From contig NZ_LN929907.1 of assembly GCF_001494595.1 (NCBI RefSeq), positions 625,468 to 689,467 of the forward strand: 64,000 bases of DNA. Direction: 5' to 3'. Origin of the DNA: Mycobacterium sp. M26 (GTDB taxonomy: Bacteria; Actinomycetota; Actinomycetes; Mycobacteriales; Mycobacteriaceae). Positions 1 to 7,595 of this stretch are shown in pieces (positions within the stretch are counted from its first letter, which is position 1; every line of letters begins with the position of its first letter). Below the pieces are notes generated by a model. It saw nothing but the letters and a program-made list of their open reading frames with translations. It ran no database searches and was not told the DNA's origin. The translations under genes were made by a program, and so were the position numbers.

Positions 1-231
1 CCGGGTGTGGCCGCCGATGTGGTGCGTGCCGCGCACCCCGCGGTCGGTGAGCGGGTGCTGCGCGCCATGCCCGACCCGGCGGCGGCCCGGATCGTGGCGG
101 CCATGCCCGCCGAGCACGCCGGCCGATGGCGGGAACTGCTGGCCCGTGCACCCGCGTTGCGCGGGCGTCCCTTCCTGCGGTTTCGGGTGTGGCCGCGGCG
201 TCGTCACCATGTCGGGGGGCCGACCGCGTGA
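1..231 (+). CDS. MgtE N-domain-like protein, C-terminal end (partial)
   Basis: Only the last 76 or so codons are in the window; the start lies upstream. The tail has short helical repeats of the kind found in the cytoplasmic MgtE N domain (for example VLRAMPDPAAARIVAAMP), followed by a basic, Arg/His-rich end. Its TGA is shared with the GTG of the NRAMP gene (GTGA overlap), so the two are translationally coupled. Proteins with MgtE-N/CBS modules are commonly encoded beside NRAMP-like transporters and are thought to sense Mg2+ or Mn2+ for them. The family assignment rests on a short fragment and on context; the function is inferred. Confidence 0.55.
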   Translation, partial: PGVAADVVRAAHPAVGERVLRAMPDPAAARIVAAMPAEHAGRWRELLARAPALRGRPFLRFRVWPRRRHHVGGPTA

Positions 232-1466
232 GCGCACCGGGGGGGAACCGCACCCGGCTGGCCGCGCTGCTCGCCGTTGTCGGGCCGGGTCTGCTGGCCG
301 GGTTGTCCGACGACGACCCGGCCGGTATCACCACCTACTCGGTTCTCGGCGCCGACCACGGCTACCAATTGCTGTGGGTGCTGCTGCTGTCCACCGTGGC
401 CCTCGTGGTCTTCCACACCCTGGCCGCGCGCATGGGTGTGGTCACCGGGCAGGGCCTGATCGGGTTGGTGCGCCAGCGCTACGGCGTCGCGATCGGCGGG
501 GCCGTGCTCGCCGCGCTGGTGATCGCCAACATCGGCACCACCTGCGCTGAATTCGCCGGCATCGCAGCAGGTTTCGAGCTGTTCGGTATCAGCCGCTACG
601 TCAGCGTTCCGGCTGCGGGGGTGATCGTCTCGCTGCTCGTGCTGCGGGGCAGCTTCCACCGGGTCGAGCGGTTCCTGCTGCTGCTGTCCACGGTGTTCCT
701 GGCGTATGTCGCCTCCGGATTCCTGGCCAAGCCGGACTGGGGTGCGGCCCTGCACGGCACTCTGGTGCCCACCATGCCGATGACCGGTCAGGCCATCGCC
801 ATCGTCACCGCCACGCTGGGCACCACGCTGGCACCGTGGGGCCTGTCGTTCATGCAGTCCTACGCCGTCGACAAGAAGTTGCGAACCGAGGACCTGCCCG
901 CCGAGCGCATCGACGTGGTGACCGGCGCGGTGCTCACCGGAGTCATCGGCTTCTTCGTGGTGGTGGCGTGTGCGGCCACCCTGCACCGCGACGGCCGCAG
1001 CATCACCGACGCCGCTGACGCCGCGATCGCCCTGCAACCGCTGGCCGGAGAGGCCGCCTCGACACTGTTCGCCATCGGTCTGATCGGTGCGGCGTTCCTG
1101 GCGGCCTCGATCCTGCCGCTGTCCACGGCGTACTCGGTGTGCGAGTACGCCGGTCTCGAAGCCGCCATCGACGACCCGTACCGCGACGCCCGCACCTTCT
1201 ACATGACCTACGGCATCGTGACCTTCATCGGCGCGGCGATCGTGCTGGCACCGAACGTCCCGCTGATCGCCATCCTGGTCGGCACCCAGGTGCTCAACGC
1301 GGTGTTGCTGATACCGCTGCTCATCGCGATGATCGGGCTCGGCCGGGACCACTCCCTGATGGGCCGCTTCGCAATGGGTCGTGCCGCGACCATCGGTTAT
1401 GGCCTCACGACCGCGGTGGTGGTGCTGTGTGTGGTTGCGTTGGGCATCACCACGCTGGTCGCATGA
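228..1466 (+). CDS. NRAMP-family divalent metal transporter, atypical
   Basis: A 412-residue inner-membrane protein with about eleven hydrophobic segments. It starts at a GTG overlapping the upstream stop. Helix 1 carries DDDPAGITTYS (residues 28-38), the place of the classical DPGN metal-binding motif: Asp and Pro are kept, but Asn is lost. Helix 6 reads APW (202-204) where Mn/Fe NRAMPs have MPH, so the soft-metal-binding Met and the following His are missing. This places it in the NRAMP-related clade, some members of which carry Mg2+ rather than Mn2+/Fe2+. Coupling to an MgtE-N-like gene agrees with that. Family assignment is firm; the substrate is uncertain. Confidence 0.85.
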   Translation: MSAPGGNRTRLAALLAVVGPGLLAGLSDDDPAGITTYSVLGADHGYQLLWVLLLSTVALVVFHTLAARMGVVTGQGLIGLVRQRYGVAIGGAVLAALVIANIGTTCAEFAGIAAGFELFGISRYVSVPAAGVIVSLLVLRGSFHRVERFLLLLSTVFLAYVASGFLAKPDWGAALHGTLVPTMPMTGQAIAIVTATLGTTLAPWGLSFMQSYAVDKKLRTEDLPAERIDVVTGAVLTGVIGFFVVVACAATLHRDGRSITDAADAAIALQPLAGEAASTLFAIGLIGAAFLAASILPLSTAYSVCEYAGLEAAIDDPYRDARTFYMTYGIVTFIGAAIVLAPNVPLIAILVGTQVLNAVLLIPLLIAMIGLGRDHSLMGRFAMGRAATIGYGLTTAVVVLCVVALGITTLVA

Positions 1467-1564
1467 TCGACGCCGAGAAGTAACCAGCAAACCCCACTGC
1501 GGGCCGTCCTGTGCAGATAGTGTGAGCTCGCTGTGAACGACGAGGACGAACAAGGGTTGGGGTC

Positions 1565-3973
1565 TTGGCCGGAAAACATGGTGCTCGGGTAGGCGCGGCC
1601 GCCTTCGCGCTGGGACTGTCCCTGGCGGGGCCGCAAGCGCTCGGCGTCGCCTCGGCCGACGACGACACATCGTCGGCGTCCACCGGGGCGAGCAGCGACA
1701 CCGGGTCGACGGCCCGCGGTTCGGCCGGCCGGCACGCCCCCCGCGGCAGCACATCCGCCCATACCAGCAGTGCGGCCGGCAGCCCACGGGCCGCCGCGGT
1801 GACGCGGCCCAAGGCCGCCGCCCCGGCCCGGCGGATCCCCCTGTTCAGCGCTGCCGCCGACGAACCCGCCGAAACAGCGACGGCCGCAACACAATCCGCG
1901 GTCACCCGGGCTCCGGCGGCCCGGTCTGCACGTCCGGCGGAGCAGGCCGGCGTGCCCGTACCCGACCAGATGATCGCGCTCAAGACCGAGTTCGCCCGCC
2001 TGATCGACATCGCGGCCAACCGCCTGGACGGGCTGCCCGCGAGCCCGGTCACCGAGTTTCTGCAGGGCGCACTGTTGCTGGTGCGTCGCGGTTTGTCGCT
2101 ACCCGACACCGCCACCTACTTCACCCAGCAGGAGTTGCGGGAGTATCTGCTCGCCCTGGCCAAGCAGCGCTACGAGGGACTGTTCGGCCAGACCGTCCCG
2201 GTCTACGACTACGGCTACCCGTGGCTGTTCGATGTCATGTACCTCAAGGCCAACGGTGTCCCCGTTCCCGTCTCCGACACCAACACCCAGGTCGACGGGG
2301 TCGACGAGGCCGACTTCGTCGAAACCGACGGGCACTACCTGTATGTGGCCCGCAACGGTGAGCTGAAGATCATCGGCACCGACACCACCGTGGTGTCCAC
2401 CGTCAGCCTGTCCGGCTCCGTCGTCGGCCAGTACCTGTCCGGCAACCGGTTGACGGTCATCACCCAGTCCGGCTACGGCGGCTGCTGCGTGCTCTACGCC
2501 AAGCCGGCCGGTCCGTTCTCGCCGTGGGGCCAGTGGAATCCGCAGACCACCGTGACCGTCTACGACATCACCGACCCGACGGCGCCCACGGCGGTCACCC
2601 GGCGAGTTTTCGATGGCGCCTACCGGGATTCGCGGGCCGTCGACGGTGTGGTGCACCTGGTGCTCGACGCCACGATCAAGCTGCCTGAACCGCTCTACAC
2701 CGACACCCCGGTCAAGGGCATCCCGGTGACCGCCGGGCCCGCCGGGGTCACCGATCTGATGATCCGGTGGGGCAACCCGACCATCGCCGCCAACCGGACC
2801 TACGAAACGTGGGACGAGTACTCCGCGCGGGTGGCCGCCACGATCGTCAGCACCTCACTGCCGCACGCCTACAGCGTCGACGCGGCCGGCAACCTCGTCG
2901 ACCTCGGCGTGCTCACCAAGGCCGGCAAGATCGTTCGGCCGAAGGAGAAGGTCAACCAGTCGCTGGTGACGGTGGTGTCCATCGACTCCGGGCATACGCT
3001 CGGCGCGACTGCCGGCGCCGACGGGTCGACCGCGATGGTGGAAGCCAGCGGCGAGACCGTCTACATGACCCGAGACGCGCTCTATATCGCGTCCTCGCAC
3101 TACACCTACACCGACTCCGGATCCGCCAGTGATACCCGCCTGGACCGTTTCGCCGTTGCGGGTACCTCGGTGACATGGCAGGCCGGCGCCGTGGTGGCCG
3201 GCACCCTGATCAATCAGTTCGCGCTCGACGAATACGACGGGCACCTGCGGGTGGCCACCCACACCACGTCGAACTCCTGGGCCGGCGGGGTGTGGAGCTC
3301 GCGCAACGACAACGGCGTCTACGTGCTCGACGCCGCCACCCTGGCCGAGGTCGGCAAGGTGACCGGGCTGGCGCCCGGCGAGCAGCTGTACGCGGTGCGC
3401 TTCATCGGGGACATGGCCTATCTGGTCACCTTCCTGCGGACCGACCCGCTGTTCGCGATCGACCTCAGCGATCCGACGGCCCCGGTGGTGCGCGGTGAGC
3501 TGGTGATCCCCGGCTTCTCCAACTACCTGCAGCCCGTCGGCGACGGACTGCTCCTGGGCATCGGCCAGGAGCAGGAGGCCGGCACCTGGCGCAACCATGT
3601 GCACGCCTCGCTGTTCGACGTCACCGACCCGGCCAACCCCATCCAGGTCGACCGGCAGTTCCTCGACGAGGACGGCCAATGGTCCTGGAGCCAGGCGCAA
3701 TTCGACCATCACGCGGTGCTCTTCTCACCCGAGGACGGCTTGCTGGTCCTGCCGGTTCAGGCCAGTGGATACGACCAGACCGGCACCTGGCATTACGGCC
3801 AGACGCTGAAACTGCTGCGGGTCGGGCCCGACGGCATCACCGAACTGGGCTCCATCGCCACCGACGAGCCGGTGATCCGCACCGTGCGCATCGGCGACGT
3901 GCTCTACGCCGTATCGGACACCACGGTCACCGCCTACGATCTGGCCGACTTCGGTATCCCGTCGCCGCTGTAG
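1565..3973 (+). CDS. Secreted beta-propeller domain protein
   Basis: An 802-residue exported protein. A hydrophobic signal sequence ends near residue 31 (VASA then DDD) and is followed by about 100 residues of low-complexity Ala/Ser/Thr/Pro linker. From about residue 238 the signature QVDGVDEADFVETDG opens a C-terminal beta-propeller of the secreted Beta_propel family (distantly WD40-like), with repeats such as VYDITDPTAPTAV and LFDVTDPANPIQV. The only usable start is TTG at 1565; no ATG or GTG lies between it and the upstream in-frame stop. Its function is unknown; an extracytoplasmic binding role is an inference. It appears to be a single-gene unit. Confidence 0.85.
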   Translation: MAGKHGARVGAAAFALGLSLAGPQALGVASADDDTSSASTGASSDTGSTARGSAGRHAPRGSTSAHTSSAAGSPRAAAVTRPKAAAPARRIPLFSAAADEPAETATAATQSAVTRAPAARSARPAEQAGVPVPDQMIALKTEFARLIDIAANRLDGLPASPVTEFLQGALLLVRRGLSLPDTATYFTQQELREYLLALAKQRYEGLFGQTVPVYDYGYPWLFDVMYLKANGVPVPVSDTNTQVDGVDEADFVETDGHYLYVARNGELKIIGTDTTVVSTVSLSGSVVGQYLSGNRLTVITQSGYGGCCVLYAKPAGPFSPWGQWNPQTTVTVYDITDPTAPTAVTRRVFDGAYRDSRAVDGVVHLVLDATIKLPEPLYTDTPVKGIPVTAGPAGVTDLMIRWGNPTIAANRTYETWDEYSARVAATIVSTSLPHAYSVDAAGNLVDLGVLTKAGKIVRPKEKVNQSLVTVVSIDSGHTLGATAGADGSTAMVEASGETVYMTRDALYIASSHYTYTDSGSASDTRLDRFAVAGTSVTWQAGAVVAGTLINQFALDEYDGHLRVATHTTSNSWAGGVWSSRNDNGVYVLDAATLAEVGKVTGLAPGEQLYAVRFIGDMAYLVTFLRTDPLFAIDLSDPTAPVVRGELVIPGFSNYLQPVGDGLLLGIGQEQEAGTWRNHVHASLFDVTDPANPIQVDRQFLDEDGQWSWSQAQFDHHAVLFSPEDGLLVLPVQASGYDQTGTWHYGQTLKLLRVGPDGITELGSIATDEPVIRTVRIGDVLYAVSDTTVTAYDLADFGIPSPL

Positions 3974-4004
3974 AACCGCAGCAGCGATATGTCAGGATCG
4001 CTGA

Positions 4005-4805
4005 GTGGGCACTGACACGACGGTGAGCGTCGACATCGACGATGCCGGGGTCGCCGTGCTCACTCTGGACGGTCCCGAACGTCTCAACGCGTTTTCCGGT
4101 GCGACGGCGCGCGCACTCAGCGAGGCCTACCGCCGCTGCGACAGTGACGACGCCGTGCGCGCGGTGGTTCTCACCGGGGCCGGTCGGGCGTTCTGTTCGG
4201 GTGCCGATATGTCCACGGCGGCAGCATCTTTCGACACCCCGGGCGAGAACTTCAGCGCCTCACCGGTGCAGCCGCCTGCCTACCGGGTGCGAAAACTCGT
4301 GATCGCCGCCATCAACGGACCGGCCATCGGGATCGGACTGACGCTGGCACTGCAGTGCGACGTGCGCCTGGTGGCCCAGGACGCCAAATTGGCCATCCCA
4401 CAGGTCCGTCGGGGCATGATCGGCGACTGCGCGGTGCACTACACCCTGCGTCATGCGTCGGGCTTGGCGGTGGCCGCCGACATCCTGCTGACCGGCCGCA
4501 CGTTCACCGGGACGTAGGCCGCCGCGCTCGGTATCGCGAGCCGAGCGCTGCCTGCCGCCGAGGTGCTGCCCGCCGCGCTGGAGCTGGCCCGCGACGTCGC
4601 GGTGAACGCCAACCCCGCCTCGGTGGCCTACAGCAAGCGACTGTTGTGGAGTGGGACGAACATCGACGAGGTGGCCGCCCGGGAGACTACGGTGCATCTG
4701 ATGTTGATGGGCGGTCCGGACGCCGCCGAGGGGCCGGCCGCCTGGCGGGAACGACGGCCGCCCCGGTGGCGGTCGACGGCCGGGGAGACAGGAGATCCCG
4801 CATGA
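4005..4805 (+). pseudogene. Enoyl-CoA hydratase/isomerase, interrupted by an in-frame TAG
   Basis: Codons from GTG 4005 encode a crotonase-fold protein: AGRAFCSGADM gives the first oxyanion-hole region and AINGPAIGIGLTLAL the second. At 4515-4517 a TAG interrupts GRTFTGT; after it the same frame runs on as AAALGIASRALPAAE and continues to TGA 4803-4805. Family members usually have Glu (GAG) at this place, so one G-to-T change explains the stop. The downstream half covers the C-terminal helices, which are needed for trimerisation and substrate binding, so the truncated 170-residue product is unlikely to work. The original stop overlaps the next gene (ATGA). A sequencing error cannot be excluded. 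Confidence 0.8.
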
Positions 4806-5695
4806 CGGCGGCCAGTGCCAAGACCACAGCCGAGGTACTCGACGGAGTCGACCTGAGCGGACGCGTCGTGGTCATCACCGGCGCATCCTCGGGACTCGGT
4901 CTGCAGACCGCGCAGGCCATGCAGGGCGCCGGTGCCCAGATCGTCGCCGCGGTACGCGATCTGGAGAAGACTCGTGCAGCGCTGGACTGTGAAGTGGTGC
5001 CGCTGGACTTGACCGACCTGCGCACCGCGCAGGCCGCCGCCGACGCGATCGCACACCGGCACGGCCGCATCGATGTGCTCATCAACAATGCCGGCATCAT
5101 GGCCCCGCCGCTGTCGCGCACCGCGCAGGGCTACGAAATGCAGCTCGGCACAAACCATCTCGGCCATTTCGTATTCACTACGGGTCTGGTGGACAGCTTT
5201 GTCGAGGGCACCCGCATCGTCAACCTCAGCAGCCGCGGCCACCTCTACGGCGGTATCCGCTGGGAAGACCCCAACTACGACGACGAGTCGGCCTACGACA
5301 AGTGGCAGGCCTACGGTCAGAGCAAGACCGCCAACGTGTTGTTCACCGTTGAGGCCGAGCGGCGCTGGGGACCGCGCGGGGTGCACTCCTTCGCGGTCCA
5401 TCCCGGCGTGGTGGTCACCGAACTTGCCCGGCACATGACGCGCGATGACTACAGCGGCAGGCTGGCCAACCTGGAGGTCACCGACGTCGCGCATGGCGCC
5501 GCGACAACCGTCTGGGCGGCGACGTCGCCGGAACTGGACGGGCGCGGCGGGCTGTATCTGGAGGACTGCCGGATCGCCGAGCCGTTCGTCCCCGGTATGG
5601 AGGGCGGCTATGCCGCGTTCGCCGTGGACCCCGAGCAGGCCGCCCGGCTGTGGGACTGGTCGCAGCGACAGGCCGAACTTCATTTGGGTGACTAA
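4802..5695 (+). CDS. Short-chain dehydrogenase/reductase
   Basis: A 297-residue NAD(P)-dependent oxidoreductase. The Rossmann motif TGASSGLG is at 26-33, NNAG at 95-98, and the catalytic YxxxK as Y171/K175 (YGQSK). Length and insertions resemble the retinol-dehydrogenase/protochlorophyllide-reductase-like SDRs common in mycobacteria. The ATG overlaps the stop of the broken enoyl-CoA hydratase gene by four bases, so translation here probably depended on coupling to that gene. The upstream nonsense codon may therefore lower its expression. The substrate is unknown; linkage to a crotonase suggests lipid or acyl-CoA metabolism. Confidence 0.88.
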   Translation: MTAASAKTTAEVLDGVDLSGRVVVITGASSGLGLQTAQAMQGAGAQIVAAVRDLEKTRAALDCEVVPLDLTDLRTAQAAADAIAHRHGRIDVLINNAGIMAPPLSRTAQGYEMQLGTNHLGHFVFTTGLVDSFVEGTRIVNLSSRGHLYGGIRWEDPNYDDESAYDKWQAYGQSKTANVLFTVEAERRWGPRGVHSFAVHPGVVVTELARHMTRDDYSGRLANLEVTDVAHGAATTVWAATSPELDGRGGLYLEDCRIAEPFVPGMEGGYAAFAVDPEQAARLWDWSQRQAELHLGD

Positions 5696-5704
5696 CCTTG
5701 CGGG

Positions 5705-6310
5705 GTGGCCACCGATGTCCGTCCCGCGCGCCGATCCGATATCCCGGCCATGGCACGGGTGCTGGGCCGGGCATTCCACGACGATCCGGTGATCACCTGG
5801 CTGCAACCCGACCCGGAACGCCGCACCGCTGCGCTGCCCGGCCTGTTCGGTGCGCTGGCCCGCCACCATTTCCTGCCCGGCCGCGGTGTCGAGGTCGCCA
5901 CCAGCGACGACGGCATCGGAGGTGTGGCGCTGTGGGACCCGCCGGGCCGCTGGCAGCAGTCGCCGCGGGAACAGATCGCGATGCTGCCCGCCGTGCTGCG
6001 CGCCGTGCGCGGCCGGCTGGCCGTCAGCCGGATCGTCACCGACCTGATGAAAGAGAATCACCCCGAGGAACCGCACTGGTACCTCGCGGTCCTGGGCAGT
6101 GACCCGACCGTGCGCGGTACCGGATTCGGCCGGGCACTGATGCAATCCCGGCTGCAGCGGTGCGACGCCGAGTTCGCCCCTGCCTACCTGGAGTCGAGCA
6201 ACCCCGACAACGTCCCGTACTACGAGCGGTTCGGGTTCGAGGTCACCGGCGAGATCGTGGTCCCCGACGGTGGGCCCACCCTGTGGCCGATGTGGCGCCG
6301 GCCCCGCTGA
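5705..6310 (+). CDS. GNAT-family N-acetyltransferase
   Basis: 201 residues from GTG 5705, nine bases after the SDR stop and on the same strand, so probably cotranscribed. The acetyl-CoA-binding motif A is seen as VRGTGFGRALM (about 136-146), preceded by the beta-4 strand HWYLAVLGSDP and followed by AYLESSNPDNVPYYERFGF, a typical motif-B/C arrangement. The gene is complete. The acceptor substrate cannot be read from sequence. It ends 12 bp before the stop of the opposing DUF4185 gene, leaving no room for a long terminator. Confidence 0.85.
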   Translation: MATDVRPARRSDIPAMARVLGRAFHDDPVITWLQPDPERRTAALPGLFGALARHHFLPGRGVEVATSDDGIGGVALWDPPGRWQQSPREQIAMLPAVLRAVRGRLAVSRIVTDLMKENHPEEPHWYLAVLGSDPTVRGTGFGRALMQSRLQRCDAEFAPAYLESSNPDNVPYYERFGFEVTGEIVVPDGGPTLWPMWRRPR

Positions 6311-6322
6311 GACCGCTACGGG

Positions 6323-7372
6323 TCAGCGGTCCGCGGTGGTGTCCTGCAGGGTCACCCGGAACTGCATCACCCGATAGGGCCAGCCGCGGGCGGTATTCCA
6401 TTGCGACACCATCAGACCCACGCCGCCGCGCACCCCGAGTCGGCTCCCGGGCAGCACGTAGCCGCCGTACAACTGGGCGACCCGGCACGACCCGTGATCC
6501 TCGTCGTCCCACGAGCAGCCGGTCACCGGGTATTGCAGCGGAACGCCGGTGAGGTCGGCGGTGGGGTCGGCGATGGTCCGGTAGCCCAGCGCGTACGCCG
6601 ATGAGACGAAGCCCCCGAGCACCCACTGCCCGGCGGCCAACCGGCGCAGCGACAGTTCACCCCAGGTCTCCCCGGGTGGGGTGATCGGCCCCGGGGTTGA
6701 GCCCCAGCTGCGGCGGTACGGATCCCATGCGGCATAGCGGCTGCCGTCGGCGAGGTGATGTGGGCGCGCCCGGTGCAGGACGATGCCCTTGTTGCGCTGA
6801 AAACCGGTGGAGACGACGTACACCCAGCCGTCGTCAGGATTGAAGTCCCACGACCAGCATTGGCCGTGGCCGGAGTGCAGCCGGGCCGGGAACTTGGCGC
6901 CCAGATTGCGCCACGAACGTCCGTTGTCGGCGGAGCGCCAGATCTCGGTCCACACCACATTGCCGAAGCCGCGGTTGACGATCGCATGCAGGAAGAGGTC
7001 GTCGCCCACGCGTAGCAGGTCCGAGGGAATCACGGTGCTGATCCCGCGGCGCAGCAGACCACCGTCGGGGGAGTGCCGGTAGCGCCAGAGCTGATGCGCG
7101 TAGGACGGGTCAGGGCCGCCGGCCCGTCGGTAGACGACCTCGTGGGTGGCGTCCCCGGATCCGATCAGGATCACCGGTGAGCGCCAGTCGCCGACGCCGA
7201 CGCGACCGCCGGAGAAGGTGTCCCCGAAGACCGAGACGAGGCTGCCGTCGGCCGCTGCAACCGAGGCGCCGAGGTCGGTACACGCCATGCCCCAGGCGTC
7301 GGTCAGACCGGGGCCTGTCACGTCTTTGACCTTGCCCACAAAACCGTCCGCTGGTCGGTTTACGGCCGCCAT
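6323..7372 (-). CDS. DUF4185 domain-containing protein
   Basis: 349 residues. DUF4185 features are visible: WGMACTDLG and LVSVFGDTF near the N-terminus, VVWTEIWRSADNGRSW in the middle and WGELSLRRL towards the C-terminus. The fold is predicted to be a five-bladed, glycosidase-like propeller, and many relatives are exported. No convincing signal peptide follows the chosen ATG, which begins MAAVNRPADGFVGK. The biochemical function of the family is unknown. It converges with the GNAT gene and is transcribed away from the 220-bp gap in front of glgX. Confidence 0.75.
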   Translation of the reverse strand: MAAVNRPADGFVGKVKDVTGPGLTDAWGMACTDLGASVAAADGSLVSVFGDTFSGGRVGVGDWRSPVILIGSGDATHEVVYRRAGGPDPSYAHQLWRYRHSPDGGLLRRGISTVIPSDLLRVGDDLFLHAIVNRGFGNVVWTEIWRSADNGRSWRNLGAKFPARLHSGHGQCWSWDFNPDDGWVYVVSTGFQRNKGIVLHRARPHHLADGSRYAAWDPYRRSWGSTPGPITPPGETWGELSLRRLAAGQWVLGGFVSSAYALGYRTIADPTADLTGVPLQYPVTGCSWDDEDHGSCRVAQLYGGYVLPGSRLGVRGGVGLMVSQWNTARGWPYRVMQFRVTLQDTTADR

Positions 7373-7518
7373 GGAGCTAGTCCATCACGCTCATCCGGAA
7401 TCTGAAAACTACCCGTTTCAAACAGTTTCTGGCTGTTTGCTGGGTACTTGCAAAAAATTGAATTCAAATCGCCGAAATCGCACCGTGGCCGGAGTCGGAT
7501 TGTGATAATTCCGGCAAG

Positions 7519-7561
7519 AGCCATGGCGGGTCCCCCGGAGGGGAGGGGATCGGCCATGGCT
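7519..7561. repeat. Paired self-palindromic 9-mers in the gap upstream of the DUF4185 gene
   Basis: In the 223-bp gap 7373-7595, AGCCATGGC (7519-7527) and GCCATGGCT (7553-7561) form a perfect inverted repeat; each arm is nearly palindromic itself. The loop is G-rich on the plus strand. The position is downstream of glgX and upstream of the DUF4185 gene, both on the minus strand. It could be a transcription-termination hairpin for glgX or an operator. No other gene is visible in this gap. Confidence 0.35.
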
Positions 7562-7595
7562 ATCTTTTTGGCCGCCCCACCCGCCCGGACCGGGG

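Noticed and set aside
228..1466. Manganese or magnesium riboswitch for the NRAMP gene
   Set aside because: The gene overlaps its upstream neighbour, leaving no leader.
204..1787. Long minus-strand open frame opposite the NRAMP gene
   Set aside because: Arg/Gln/His-rich translation with no family likeness; typical antisense frame of a GC-rich gene.
7415..7447. GTTT and GGGTAC resembling a SigF promoter
   Set aside because: Spacing is 13 or 23 bases rather than 15-17 and no plus-strand gene follows.
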